The notes under the pieces were generated by a model. That model was not told the DNA's origin, made no database searches, and was given only the letters and a program-made list of their open reading frames with translations. Positions 16,227 to 25,691 of a stretch of DNA of 64,000 nt are shown in pieces. The DNA comes from CBDDKW01 sp965230425 (GTDB taxonomy: Bacteria; Pseudomonadota; Gammaproteobacteria; UBA1113). Numbering within the stretch: position 1 is the stretch's first letter; each line of letters opens with the position of its first letter. The DNA lies in contig CBDDKW010000003.1 in the NCBI GenBank assembly GCA_965230425.1, positions 186,001 to 250,000 of the forward strand, in the 5' to 3' direction. The translations under genes and the position numbers were made by a program.

Positions 16227-17144
16227 TTAAGGCCGTGAATCTAGGGTCTCTTTTGGCGTAGGCATTAAATCTTTACGATTTAAGCCGAGGGCTACTGCAA
16301 AGGCACCGGCTACATAGATGGATGAGTATGTACCCACGAGAATACCAATGAATAAGGCAGCAGCAAATCCATGTAGAGTAGGCCCACCGAATAATAACAA
16401 GGCAATTACTGCTAAGAGGGTTAAGCCTGAGGTGATGATGGTTCGAGACAGTGTTTGATTCACCGAGAGATTAACCACTTCTGCTGGTGTGGCAGAACGT
16501 AGTTTTCGGAAGTTTTCACGTACTCGGTCAAATACAACCACCGTATCGTTAAGCGAATAACCGATGATGGTTAAGATCGCTGCTAGTGAAATTAAATCAA
16601 ATTCCATATGGAAAAATGAAAACACCCCAAGAATAATAATCGGATCGTGGATTAAGGCAACAATTGCACTGATAGCGAAACGGTATTCAAAACGTAAGGC
16701 AATATAAATAGCTGTACCAATAATCGCGACCACCATAGCCAGAGCACCATTAGTAGCAAGCTCTTTACCTACTTGTGGCCCAATATAGTCGACGCTTTGT
16801 ACCGTGGCATTCGGTAGTAATGCTATAATGTCATGACTGATAGTTTTCTTTTCCATATCTTGTTGGCCGCCAATACGGATCAAGATATTTTTTGTAGTGC
16901 CGTAGGATTGTACTACTACATCTTTGAAATGAGTTTCACCTAATTTAGCGCGGACATCAGCTAAATTCACAGGTTCGTCAAAGGCTAAATGGATTTCGGT
17001 ACCGCCGGTAAATTCTAAGCCCCAGTTTAAACCATTCACCATTAAGGTTGCTGCAGAGGCAATAAATAGTAACAGGGAAAAAACTGCTGCCCATTTTCGT
17101 AGGCCCATGAAGTTGATTTGTGTATTTTGTTTGAAGAATTCCAT
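16227..17144 (-). CDS. secF: Protein translocase subunit SecF
   Basis: Inner-membrane partner of SecD that uses the proton gradient to complete protein export through SecYEG. The 305-aa protein has an N-terminal TM segment (WAAVFSLLLFIASAATLMV), then GLNWGLEFTGGTEI, a periplasmic domain, and five further membrane segments. The RND-type motif IGYSLNDTVVVFDRVREN is intact. It lies 23 nt after secD, in the usual yajC-secD-secF order. Confidence 0.97.
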   Translation of the reverse strand: MEFFKQNTQINFMGLRKWAAVFSLLLFIASAATLMVNGLNWGLEFTGGTEIHLAFDEPVNLADVRAKLGETHFKDVVVQSYGTTKNILIRIGGQQDMEKKTISHDIIALLPNATVQSVDYIGPQVGKELATNGALAMVVAIIGTAIYIALRFEYRFAISAIVALIHDPIIILGVFSFFHMEFDLISLAAILTIIGYSLNDTVVVFDRVRENFRKLRSATPAEVVNLSVNQTLSRTIITSGLTLLAVIALLLFGGPTLHGFAAALFIGILVGTYSSIYVAGAFAVALGLNRKDLMPTPKETLDSRP

Positions 17145-17167
17145 TTTGTTACCTTTTTGCGATGGTT

Positions 17168-19042
17168 TTAACGCTCTGCTACTTTTATCCCGATTGAAAT
17201 ATTTTTTAAGTGTCGTTTATTACCATAAATTAATTGAATAACCGCGCGTGTACCAGCAATAGAGGTATACATAGAGGTTAATACACCAATAGTCAGCGGC
17301 ACGGCAAAACCTTTCACTGCGCCGGTACCGATGGCAAACATAGCTACGGCGGCAATTAATGTGGTGACATTGGCATCCACAATGGTTGAAAAAGCACGTT
17401 CATAACCTGCCTCGATACTGGCATGGGGCGACATGCCATTACGCAACTCTTCGCGGATACGTTCAGATATTAAAACATTGGCATCTACCGCCATACCCAC
17501 GGTTAAGACAATGGCTGCAATACCTGGCAAGGTAAGCGTGGCACCGAGTATGGATAATACTGCGACTAATAACACTAAGTTCATGCCTAAAGCTAAATTT
17601 GCCACCAAACCAAAAACTCGATAGTAAGCCACCATAAATAAAATAATAAACACAAAGCCAACTTCTACAGAGAAAATACCCATTTTAATATTTTCTTTAC
17701 CAAGGCTCGGACCTACAGTGCTTTCTTCAATAATACTGATGGGTGCAGGTAATGCACCGGCACGTAGTAATAAAGCTAAGTTACGGGCTTCTTTTGCATC
17801 ATCTAAGCCAGTAATTTGGAAGTTATTACCTAAGGCGCTTTTAATGGTAGCTACATTAATAACTCGTTCAGTTTTCTTTGGCGTAAATACCACTTTGCCA
17901 TTTTCTAAATGGCTTTGTAATTTGGTTTCCACATAAATGATCGCTAGTGGTTTACCCACATTGTCACCGGTAATGCGATAGAATAACGCTTCACCACCGC
18001 CGCCGAGGCGGATATTCACTGCAGGTCGGCCATCTTCGCCGATACTAGAGGTGGCACCAGTAATGGATGTCCCGGATAAAACCACTTGGTCTTTTAATAA
18101 TAAGGGTTGATCGAGATAGTGATAGACTTTTGTGCCAACAGGCGCACTGCCGGCAACAGCATTTTGTACATCATTAGCAATATCCACTAAGTGGAATTCT
18201 AATGTGGCCGTACCACCCAAAATCTGCTTTGCACGAGCGGTATCTTGTACACCAGGTAAATCCACAGCAATACGTGATGCGCCTTGGCGTTGTACTACGG
18301 GTTCTGCAACGCCTAGCTCATTAATACGATTACGTAAAATCGTCGTGGTTTGCGCCACAGCGTAATCTTGGGCTTGTAATTTAGCGGTGGGTGACATTTG
18401 TAAGATGACATCATTATTGCCTTCGGTACCGCCACGGGTCACCAATAATTCTGGGAACTGTTTTTTAATCAGGCTTAAGGCCTTATCCATATCGGTCTTA
18501 TTAGCAAATTGTAAACTAATGCTATGGTCTTTATGAGTTCGTAGATTATGGTAGCGAATACGTTCACGGCGTAATTCTTCACGGATACTGCGTGCATCAC
18601 CATTAATACGGTGGTTTACCAGCGAGTCCACATCGATGGCAAGTAAAAAGTGCACCCCGCCGCGTAAGTCTAAGCCCAGCTTCATAGGCTTAGCACCTAT
18701 TGCGGTTAACCAAGCAGGTGTGGTGGAGGCAAGATTTAAAGCAACTGTATACCCATCACCTAATTTAGCACGTAGTACATCATTGGCCTTTAATTGCGTT
18801 TCCGCATCTTTGAAACGTATTAACAAGGCATTATCTTCAGAGGAAATAGATTGATAAGGTAAGTCTTGTGCTTTAAGTGTGGTTTTTACTTCCTTGACTA
18901 AAGCAGCATCTATCTGAGTATTGCGGTGCGCTGAAATTTGCACAGCAGGATCTTCACCATAAACATTTGGTAAGGAATATAAAATACCTAAACCCACAAT
19001 AATAATTAATAAAATATATTTCCAAAGAGGATATTTTGTCAT
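17168..19042 (-). CDS. secD: Protein translocase subunit SecD
   Basis: Large inner-membrane translocase subunit with a periplasmic P1 domain that pulls exported chains across. The 624-aa protein has an N-terminal TM (WKYILLIIIVGLGILYSLP), the GLDLRGGVHFLL motif, and a C-terminal block of membrane helices with GMAVDANVLISERIREEL. Length is normal. A 9-bp hairpin sits only 20 nt upstream of the start, between it and yajC, and may lower read-through from yajC. Confidence 0.97.
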   Translation of the reverse strand: MTKYPLWKYILLIIIVGLGILYSLPNVYGEDPAVQISAHRNTQIDAALVKEVKTTLKAQDLPYQSISSEDNALLIRFKDAETQLKANDVLRAKLGDGYTVALNLASTTPAWLTAIGAKPMKLGLDLRGGVHFLLAIDVDSLVNHRINGDARSIREELRRERIRYHNLRTHKDHSISLQFANKTDMDKALSLIKKQFPELLVTRGGTEGNNDVILQMSPTAKLQAQDYAVAQTTTILRNRINELGVAEPVVQRQGASRIAVDLPGVQDTARAKQILGGTATLEFHLVDIANDVQNAVAGSAPVGTKVYHYLDQPLLLKDQVVLSGTSITGATSSIGEDGRPAVNIRLGGGGEALFYRITGDNVGKPLAIIYVETKLQSHLENGKVVFTPKKTERVINVATIKSALGNNFQITGLDDAKEARNLALLLRAGALPAPISIIEESTVGPSLGKENIKMGIFSVEVGFVFIILFMVAYYRVFGLVANLALGMNLVLLVAVLSILGATLTLPGIAAIVLTVGMAVDANVLISERIREELRNGMSPHASIEAGYERAFSTIVDANVTTLIAAVAMFAIGTGAVKGFAVPLTIGVLTSMYTSIAGTRAVIQLIYGNKRHLKNISIGIKVAER

Positions 19043-19061
19043 TGTTATTTCGTTCCATTAT

Positions 19062-19086
19062 CCCCTTCTCCGTTATAGAGAAGGGG
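19062..19086. promoter_or_regulatory. Hairpin in the yajC-secD gap
   Basis: CCCCTTCTC (19062-19070) pairs perfectly with GAGAAGGGG (19078-19086) around a 7-nt loop. It lies in the leader of secD and has no T-run on the minus strand, so it may be a partial terminator, a processing site, or a stem that shields the leader. Confidence 0.5.
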
Positions 19087-19213
19087 TTGATATCCATAGT
19101 AGTGACATGTGCATCGAGTGACTATCACACTAGGCTGAAGTTTTTATTTTGCTGTCCTTTTGCAAATAAAGTCTACAAGCAAAGCGACGATCAGCCTAAA
19201 ACAGTCAGCAACT

Positions 19214-19564
19214 TTATTTAATTGAACCAATAGTTCCTTTAGGTACTGAATTAGCAATTGCTTGTTTTTGGATCCGAATTTGGATGTTTTCTGCAATTTC
19301 TAACACAACAAAATTATCGACGATATCGACAATTTTACCAAGCATACCACCGCCGGTAACCACTTCATCACCTTTAGCTAAATTATTAACCAAGTTACGA
19401 TGTTCTTTAGCGCGTTTAGCCTGTGGTCTGATCATGACAAAATACATGAGCAAAATAAGCACAGCAAATACAGCAATAGAACCTAACCCATTGGCTGCTG
19501 CAGGTTGATGAGCTGCGGCGGCGGCAGGAGCGGCAGCCATGGCATCAGAAATTAACAAACTCAT
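19214..19564 (-). CDS. yajC: Sec translocon accessory subunit YajC
   Basis: Small inner-membrane protein of the SecDF-YajC complex. The 116-aa product has an Ala-rich N-terminus, one TM (GSIAVFAVLILLMYFVMIRPQ), and the hallmark MIRPQAKRAKEH followed by LAKGDEVVTGGGMLGKI. It lies between tgt (18 nt) and secD, as in E. coli. Confidence 0.95.
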   Translation of the reverse strand: MSLLISDAMAAAPAAAAAHQPAAANGLGSIAVFAVLILLMYFVMIRPQAKRAKEHRNLVNNLAKGDEVVTGGGMLGKIVDIVDNFVVLEIAENIQIRIQKQAIANSVPKGTIGSIK

Positions 19565-19582
19565 AGTCTAATCCTCTTTTGG

Positions 19583-20680
19583 TTATTCCGCTTGTTGTCG
19601 CTGGAATTCTTCAACAAAAAGCTGCAATTTACCCTGTTCGATTGCAGTTCGCAAATCTTTCATGAAAGTTTGGTAATAGCAGCAATTATGGATGGTGTTT
19701 AATTGCGCACCTAGGATTTCTTTACAACGATCCAAGTGGTGCAAATAGGCGCGGGTAAAATGCTCACAGGTATAGCATGGACAATTAGGATCCAATGGCT
19801 GTTTATCAAAGCGATACTGACTATTGCGGATCCGCACCACACCTTGAGATGTGAACAAATGGCCGTTACGCGCATTACGCGTGGGCATGACGCAGTCAAA
19901 CATATCAATACCGCGCATAACTGCGGCCAATAAATCAGCAGGGGTACCCACCCCCATGAGGTAGCGAGGCTTGTCAGCGGGCATGGCTGCACCGATATGG
20001 TCTAATATTTTGATCATTTCAGACTTTGGTTCACCAACGGATAAACCACCAATGGCATAACCATCAAAACCGATCTCTGTTAATCCTTGCAAGGATTGAC
20101 TGCGTAAATCAGGGTGCATACCACCTTGAATAATACCGAACAAGGCTGCTGGATTATCGCCATGGGCTTGTTTACTGCGCTCAGCCCAACGTAAGGATAA
20201 TTCCATAGAGGCCTTTGCCTGTGCATGAGTCGCTGGATAAGGCGTACATTCATCAAAAATCATCACAATATCCGCGCCTAAGTCTCGCTGTACTTGCATC
20301 GACACTTCAGGACTGAGAAAAACTTTTTCACCATTGACCGGTGATCGAAAAGTCACCCCCTCTTCAGTGAGCTTGCGTAATTCACCTAAACTGAATACTT
20401 GAAAACCGCCCGAGTCAGTGAGTATGGGCCCTTGCCATTGCATAAAATCATGCAAACTACCGTGGGCTTTAATAACCTCAACTCCGGGGCGTGACATTAA
20501 GTGAAAGGTATTACCTAGGACGATATGTGCACCTATGTCTTTAATGCTATGAGGTGTCATTGCTTTTACAGTGCCATAGGTACCGACAGGCATAAATGCC
20601 GGGGTTTGGATCGCGCCACGGGGAAAACTTATACAGCCACGGCGGGCCTGTTGATCGGTATTTAATAAGGTAAATTTCAT
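19583..20680 (-). CDS. tgt: tRNA-guanine transglycosylase
   Basis: Swaps guanine-34 of GUN-anticodon tRNAs for preQ1 during queuosine synthesis. The 365-aa protein contains the catalytic DSGGFQVFSL region (nucleophile and general-base aspartates), PVNGEKVFLSPE, and the zinc site CPCYTCEHFTRAYLHHL. Length is slightly below E. coli Tgt (375 aa). It opens the tgt-yajC-secD-secF unit; queH and queA lie upstream across a gap of about 670 bp. Confidence 0.97.
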   Translation of the reverse strand: MKFTLLNTDQQARRGCISFPRGAIQTPAFMPVGTYGTVKAMTPHSIKDIGAHIVLGNTFHLMSRPGVEVIKAHGSLHDFMQWQGPILTDSGGFQVFSLGELRKLTEEGVTFRSPVNGEKVFLSPEVSMQVQRDLGADIVMIFDECTPYPATHAQAKASMELSLRWAERSKQAHGDNPAALFGIIQGGMHPDLRSQSLQGLTEIGFDGYAIGGLSVGEPKSEMIKILDHIGAAMPADKPRYLMGVGTPADLLAAVMRGIDMFDCVMPTRNARNGHLFTSQGVVRIRNSQYRFDKQPLDPNCPCYTCEHFTRAYLHHLDRCKEILGAQLNTIHNCCYYQTFMKDLRTAIEQGKLQLFVEEFQRQQAE

Positions 20681-21348
20681 ACTTAGGATCTATTTGTTAT
20701 GCGTGTCGGCATGATACGAAAATTTTGTTGGCTTTGCTAGCGTTTTAGCCATAGAGATCAGATAGTTATCACTTTAGGTGGTGTCATCACTAAGGAGAGT
20801 GATTTGGAGTTTGGCGGGAAGCCACTAGATGATTGTATAAATAACAGCTTATTTTCTCTAACAACAAAGTGAGCTATTGTGACTAACACGACCCGTGCCT
20901 ATAGCATGCTATTGCAATCTACAGCGAGAGCATTAATCTCAATGCTGCTCTCTTAGCTTAAGCCACTGACTCCTCAGCTCTAGCGTGATAATGCTCATTA
21001 GATGATAATTGAGTACTCAACCATGCATCGTGCAATTGCTTAGCCGCATGAAAATCATCATTTTCTAATAAGAGACGGACTTGGCGTTGTATATCTTCAG
21101 GCAGTTGTGAGACCATGATGCACCTTCCTTATAATTTTGAATCGATTTCACTGAAAACCAGGCGCATTATAAAACGTGGCAGTAGGCGTGTATGTAAGAC
21201 ATATCTCAAATTTCGTTAATATATCCCTATAAAATGGCCATAGATTTACCACCGCAAAAATTGACACATAAGCCAAAAATATATTTAAAATCATTTAGTT
21301 ATCTTGTATTTTTAGCGGCTATGAGCAGTTTAAAATAATGACTTTTAA
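20681..21348. other. 668-bp gap between tgt and queH
   Basis: In E. coli queA and tgt are adjacent; here this stretch separates them. Apart from one possible 39-aa ORF (20997-21116, minus) I see no gene, RNA or long repeat in it. Upstream of tgt the sequence is AT-rich and may hold the tgt promoter, but no convincing -35/-10 pair was found. Confidence 0.6.
20997..21116 (-). CDS. Possible 39-aa small protein
   Basis: A short ORF reading MVSQLPEDIQRQVRL then a helical stretch with LLENDDFHAAKQLHDAWL and a TAA stop. A good ribosome binding site (AAGGAAGG) sits 6-7 nt before the ATG, which is why it is listed. Composition looks protein-like and amphipathic. There is no recognised family, and it could be chance. 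Confidence 0.4.
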
Positions 21349-22011
21349 CTAATTATCCTGCTGGATGTCACTAATTTGGTAGTACTTCACCCCAATCTTG
21401 ATGGGTTCTTCACCTTTGGATTTGCGCCAATTATTGGTATCACGGAAGGAGTAAGCGCAACCGCAATATTCTTGCATATAGAATTCTTCACGCTTGGAAA
21501 TTTCAATCATACGCGCTGAACCGCCCTTCTTGCGCCAATTGAATGTCCAATAAGTCATATTAGGATAACGGGCAGCAGCACGCTCACCGCAGTCATTGAT
21601 TTGTTGCATATTCTTCCAACGAGAAATCCCTAGCGAGCTACTGATGACCGGGAAACCATGCTCATGAGCATATAAAGCTGTCCGCTCAAAACGCATATCA
21701 AAGCACATGGTACAACGGATACCGCGTTCTGGCTCATCCTCCATGCCCTTGGCTCGGGCAAACCAATTATCTTTATCATAATCAGCATCGATAAAGGGGA
21801 TATTGTGCTTTTGTGCAAAACGGATATTTTCATCTTTACGCAGCTCATACTCTTTGCGTGGATGAATATTGGGGTTATAAAAATAAATACTAAAATCAAT
21901 CTCCGAGGTAATGAGTGCTTCCATCACCTCGCCTGAGCAGGGTGCACAGCAAGAATGCAATAATAATTTATCGCCACTATTTGGTAATTGTAATTTTTCA
22001 CGTTGATACAT
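21349..22011 (-). CDS. queH: Epoxyqueuosine reductase QueH
   Basis: Catalyses the last step of queuosine synthesis, reduction of epoxyqueuosine in tRNA, as a non-homologous replacement of QueG. The 220-aa protein (DUF208) has the cysteine motifs HSCCAPCSGE near the N-terminus, RCTMCFDMRF in the middle and EYCGCAYS near the C-terminus, plus SSLGISRWKNMQQI. It starts 12 nt after the queA stop, so it is cotranscribed with queA, which agrees with function. Confidence 0.93.
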   Translation of the reverse strand: MYQREKLQLPNSGDKLLLHSCCAPCSGEVMEALITSEIDFSIYFYNPNIHPRKEYELRKDENIRFAQKHNIPFIDADYDKDNWFARAKGMEDEPERGIRCTMCFDMRFERTALYAHEHGFPVISSSLGISRWKNMQQINDCGERAAARYPNMTYWTFNWRKKGGSARMIEISKREEFYMQEYCGCAYSFRDTNNWRKSKGEEPIKIGVKYYQISDIQQDN

Positions 22012-22023
22012 GATTCTACCCTA

Positions 22024-23043
22024 TTAGATAATCAGCATGGCATCGCCATAACTGAAGAAACGGTATTTTTCTGTCACAGCAGTAGCATACGCCGCCATCA
22101 TTTGCTCATGTCCTGCAAAAGCACTCACCAGCATTAATAATGAAGATTGCGGTAAATGGAAGTTAGTTATGATGCCATCTACACAGTTAAATTGGTAGCC
22201 AGGGTAGATAAATAAATTAGTATCACCTTGGTATGGCTGTATTTTTCCTGAGCGCGCTGCCGTTTCTAAGCAGCGCACACTGGTGGTACCCACGGCAATC
22301 ACGCGTCCACCCTGTTGCTTCGTCTGTTGCACTTGCTCGCAGATAGCTTCTGAGACATTAATATATTCTTCATGCATCACATGTTCAGTGATGTTTTCAC
22401 AACGCACTGGCTGGAAAGTACCCGCCCCCACATGCAACGTCACCCGCGCTGTATTAACTCCTTGTGCCTGCAACTTCTCTAATAAAGCTTCATCAAAATG
22501 CAATCCTGCTGTAGGCGCTGCTACAGAGCCCTCTTCATTGGCATACACTGTTTGGTAACGCTCTCGGTCTATAAGTTCATCTTCACGTTCAAAATATGGC
22601 GGTAAGGGGATACGCGCAATGAAATGTAATACCTCTAAAATGGGCTGGTCTGTATGCAATTCTAAAACAAATAAATCCTCTCGTCGGGCAATCATGGTAG
22701 CCTTCAGACACTCTTCGAGAATAAAGCTGCTGCCCACTCTGGGAGCTTTACTGGCACGTAGATGCACGAGGACATGCTTGTCATCGAGGATCCGTTCAAT
22801 CAACACTTCGATCCGGCCACCTGTGGTTTTTTGGCCATACAAACGTGCCGGGAAAACTTTTGTATCATTTAATACCAGTAAATCTCCTGCTTGTAGAAAT
22901 TCACCAATATCATAGAAATGTTGATGTGCTAACTGGCCTGTCTGCCTATCCACAACCAACAAACGACTTTGGCTGCGTTCGGCAGTGGGGTACTTAGCAA
23001 TTAGCTCATTTGGAATGTCATAGTCAAAGTCAGTTAAGTTCAT
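22024..23043 (-). CDS. queA: S-adenosylmethionine:tRNA ribosyltransferase-isomerase QueA
   Basis: Transfers and isomerises the ribosyl part of SAM onto preQ1 in tRNA to give epoxyqueuosine. The 339-aa protein begins MNLTDFDYDIPNELIAKYP and contains LLVLNDTKVFPARL, SVAAPTAGLHFDEALL, LHVGAGTFQPVR and NFHLPQSSLLMLVSAFAG, all typical. With queH and tgt, the window encodes the late queuosine steps. The upstream side faces the tRNA-Leu fragment and the restriction island. Confidence 0.97.
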   Translation of the reverse strand: MNLTDFDYDIPNELIAKYPTAERSQSRLLVVDRQTGQLAHQHFYDIGEFLQAGDLLVLNDTKVFPARLYGQKTTGGRIEVLIERILDDKHVLVHLRASKAPRVGSSFILEECLKATMIARREDLFVLELHTDQPILEVLHFIARIPLPPYFEREDELIDRERYQTVYANEEGSVAAPTAGLHFDEALLEKLQAQGVNTARVTLHVGAGTFQPVRCENITEHVMHEEYINVSEAICEQVQQTKQQGGRVIAVGTTSVRCLETAARSGKIQPYQGDTNLFIYPGYQFNCVDGIITNFHLPQSSLLMLVSAFAGHEQMMAAYATAVTEKYRFFSYGDAMLII

Positions 23044-23180
23044 AGGTATTTCAGTGCACAGATTATAGTGATTACATTATTATCAATAATTCAAGCTGGC
23101 AATTTTAGAGCACTCTATGGATATTTTCAATCCACACTTCATTTTTATGGCTGTCTAGGCTAAACTTGGCCCTCACTCCT

Positions 23181-23219
23181 GCCGGAGTGGCGAAATTGGT
23201 AGACGCGCCGGATTCAAAA
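23181..23219 (+). pseudogene. Truncated tRNA-Leu(CAA), 5' half only
   Basis: GCCGGAG acceptor strand, a complete leucine-type D arm (GTGGCGAAATTGGTAGACGC), the CCGGA anticodon-stem strand and the loop TTCAAAA are all present. The sequence then stops being a tRNA: the expected TCCGG strand, variable arm, T arm and CTCCGGC acceptor strand do not follow and were not found before 25842. The anticodon would be CAA. The break falls exactly at the end of the anticodon loop, at the edge of the restriction-modification island. Confidence 0.85.
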
Positions 23220-23273
23220 CGCGCTTAAATTCCCTATACTTCACAACCACTTGAAAAATAAAACGTACCCGAG

Positions 23274-24566
23274 CTAAACTGCCAGTGGCATTTGTGAAGC
23301 TGGCCTTTTTGCTTGTTCGAAGTATGTGGGGACGAAAATCTTTTTTTCTTTCCATGTTGCATGGACACAGTATTCAAATAACTCTTTTTTGCTATTGCGC
23401 TTCCTTACCATTTTGTTTCCAATATTATTAAAACCAAGCATAGACAAGGAATCTTCAAGCAATGTTTCTGTATGAACCATATTTCCATAAAACGAAGAAT
23501 TTCCAACAATATATGAAAGTTGGGCACCCGTTCGAAGCCTGTCTTTCAAGCTAATGAAATGGAGATGCATGTCATGAAAATATTTCCACACATAATTAGC
23601 CATTAGCAGTGAACTTTTTTGGTCTGAATCACGAATATTCGTGACTGTCATAAGTAATGACTCTGGAAGATCAATGCCATTAGAATCCCAGTCTTGAAGG
23701 CGGCTTGTAGCCACACCCCAAGTTCCACCAATAGCCTTCCAGTCAATTTCACCGGCTTCACGTGCTGTTTCCAGAAACTTTGTCCAGTACATATACGGGC
23801 GTAGTTCGCGAATGTAGCTTATCCGATTGGGGTATGGTGGCGAAGTTACTACATGAGAATATTCTATATCTTTAATTGGTGAAATGTTTCTGGAATCAAC
23901 TTCATAAACCTTGGCTTTACCTTTTAGCTTGCTTTTTGCACTACGCAGAATCGCTTCAAGTATTTGCAGATAAAGTGTTTCGATTTGTTTAACTTCAAAC
24001 GTTTCAGCTGTGTCACTAAAAGACATTGAAACATGGTTAAACGCTGCTGAAGACGTTTCAATGATTAGACGACAAAAAGCGATCCAAGCAAGTGAAGACA
24101 CATTACCTTCTTTAGGTTCGCCAAATTCATTAACGAGTGCCTGACGTAATCCCGCCAATGTCTTAAGCGTGTGGCCGCACCACCAACGTTCAATGTTGTG
24201 AATATCTGGAACCCAACATTCTTCATTAGCCAACTGTTTGGCGTCTTTCATTGCAGCGTTTACGCCATCATTAAAACGTTCAAATTCCTTAGCGGTGTAA
24301 TTGCGGCACTTGGCATTACCCAACCATTTCAAAAACTGGTTAATATCCAAACAGTGGGCAGAAACTCCTTTTTCGGCCGCAACAAGACCAGTAGTAGCCG
24401 TTCCGGAAAACGGTTCTAAGATGAACGAGCCTTTAGGAATTCCGGTTATAATTTCATCTACTAGCTTAACTGAATATGCCGGGGTTAACCGCAGCCAGCC
24501 ATGACGGCCTAACTTTTCATTGTGTTTAAAGGTATAGTCTGAACGTTGTGTGATACTTGACGCCAT
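23274..24566 (-). CDS. DNA methyltransferase of a type II restriction-modification system
   Basis: Probable amino-methyltransferase (m4C or m6A) acting on DNA. The 430-aa protein has the SAM-binding motif LEPFSGTATTGLV at about residues 50-62 and the catalytic motif TSPPYPNR at about 241-248, in that order. SPPY is more frequent in N4-cytosine enzymes, but this does not settle the target base. The ATG overlaps the stop of the upstream endonuclease gene as TAATG, so the two are coupled. Its C-terminus ends about 55 bp from the tRNA-Leu fragment. Confidence 0.85.
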   Translation of the reverse strand: MASSITQRSDYTFKHNEKLGRHGWLRLTPAYSVKLVDEIITGIPKGSFILEPFSGTATTGLVAAEKGVSAHCLDINQFLKWLGNAKCRNYTAKEFERFNDGVNAAMKDAKQLANEECWVPDIHNIERWWCGHTLKTLAGLRQALVNEFGEPKEGNVSSLAWIAFCRLIIETSSAAFNHVSMSFSDTAETFEVKQIETLYLQILEAILRSAKSKLKGKAKVYEVDSRNISPIKDIEYSHVVTSPPYPNRISYIRELRPYMYWTKFLETAREAGEIDWKAIGGTWGVATSRLQDWDSNGIDLPESLLMTVTNIRDSDQKSSLLMANYVWKYFHDMHLHFISLKDRLRTGAQLSYIVGNSSFYGNMVHTETLLEDSLSMLGFNNIGNKMVRKRNSKKELFEYCVHATWKEKKIFVPTYFEQAKRPASQMPLAV

Positions 24567-25369
24567 TATTCTGCACTCAAAAGGGTTGTTAAAATTTTGC
24601 TCATTTCTTCTTTTATTTTGCCAGAACGGCGATTGAAAAAGTCTGCCAAATCGTAACTAAGAACATCACGGCAAAACGCATAAAGTGATATATACGGATT
24701 GTCATTATTAGAACCTACTAAGACACCGCAACGGTTGTTCTGATAGCGTAGAACAATGTCAGAATCAATCTGTGATGAAAAAATTGAAAATACAGGGAAG
24801 TAATCGTGTGACCATGCTACCGTTGCATTATCAATATCTGCATTCTGTCGTTTACTGTCTTTACTTTTGTATCCCTGCCTAACTTCAAAGACAATGCCTT
24901 TTTCAGGTATTTTAACCCCGCCAAGTTCTGAACAATATGAATTCATCCACTTGACCACATTTTTCCTTACTGTTTCGTTTTTGATTGCATTCAATTCCAG
25001 ACGCCCGTCAAGTGATAGTTTTTTATCTTTGCCGCTTTTAGTTTTGGTGATATATGACCATGTAGCAAGTTCAGATTCATCATAGCCAGTAGTATCAATC
25101 AAAACCTTGCGAAATAACCTTTCACAGCCAATTCCAATTTGGCGATAGACTGAAGTCATTCCACCCGCAGCCCTATGCGCAGAGTACACTAGCTCGTCAT
25201 CAAGACCAATCCATGAATAAAATGGGTCAGCCCCATAAAGTGTTTTAAAGTCAGAAAGGTTAAAACCATCACTATTACTGCTATTTCCAAACTTCGGACG
25301 GTATGCGCTGCATTTCCTTATAGGTTCAAGAAAGATTTCAATATATGCGTTTTCGTCATGCGTTGTCAT
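24566..25369 (-). CDS. Probable type II restriction endonuclease
   Basis: A 267-aa protein with no family that I can name. Its position directly upstream of, and overlapping, the methyltransferase gene is the main evidence. A possible PD-(D/E)xK-like core is LDGRLEL (Asp about 121) followed by GIVFEVRQGYKSKDSKRQ (Glu about 162). A repeat of charged residues and the NADIDNA segment lie just behind. The gene is transcribed before its methyltransferase, an arrangement that usually needs delayed endonuclease expression; the small gene upstream may provide this. Confidence 0.6.
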   Translation of the reverse strand: MTTHDENAYIEIFLEPIRKCSAYRPKFGNSSNSDGFNLSDFKTLYGADPFYSWIGLDDELVYSAHRAAGGMTSVYRQIGIGCERLFRKVLIDTTGYDESELATWSYITKTKSGKDKKLSLDGRLELNAIKNETVRKNVVKWMNSYCSELGGVKIPEKGIVFEVRQGYKSKDSKRQNADIDNATVAWSHDYFPVFSIFSSQIDSDIVLRYQNNRCGVLVGSNNDNPYISLYAFCRDVLSYDLADFFNRRSGKIKEEMSKILTTLLSAE

Positions 25370-25475
25370 TTATAATCCTGTTGGTTATTACGGCTTTTGG
25401 TTATTGTTTTTAACCGCTTCCGAAGTTCGTTACTTAAACCTTTATAGCCTAAGCCGCCTGCATCTATTTGCACTA

Positions 25476-25691
25476 TTATTGTTCCTTCCCGTTTTCGCTT
25501 TGAGCACAAGTAAACACGTCGTCTTGTACATTGTCCCAATTTTCGTCAACGAATTTCCGCACGTACTGGCGTAGCACTTGCACCGCCGGAACATCCAAAT
25601 ACTGACAAGTGCCCAGAAATTCACAGTACAATTCAAACCCAATCCCGATTCTAAGCTCGGAAGAGTTAGTCACCCTGTATCCAATACGCAT
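25476..25691 (-). CDS. Small ribbon-helix-helix-like protein in the restriction island
   Basis: A 71-aa ORF with the pattern LRIGIGFELYCEFLGTCQYL then VPAVQVLRQYVRKFVDENW, which resembles the beta strand plus two helices of CopG/Arc-type ribbon-helix-helix DNA-binding proteins. It lies about 105 bp upstream of the endonuclease gene on the same strand. A control or antitoxin-like function for the island is plausible but unproven. A competing 66-aa ORF in another frame (25442-25642) has poorer composition. Confidence 0.5.
   Translation of the reverse strand: MRIGYRVTNSSELRIGIGFELYCEFLGTCQYLDVPAVQVLRQYVRKFVDENWDNVQDDVFTCAQSENGKEQ

Noticed and set aside
23181..23270. A complete tRNA-Leu at the left edge of the island
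   Set aside because: Only the 5' half is present; the sequence after TTCAAAA does not pair with the anticodon stem, and no T arm or acceptor strand follows.
25442..25642. 66-aa ORF overlapping the RHH-like gene
   Set aside because: Cys/Arg-rich composition, no ribosome binding site seen, and it lies in another frame of a better candidate.
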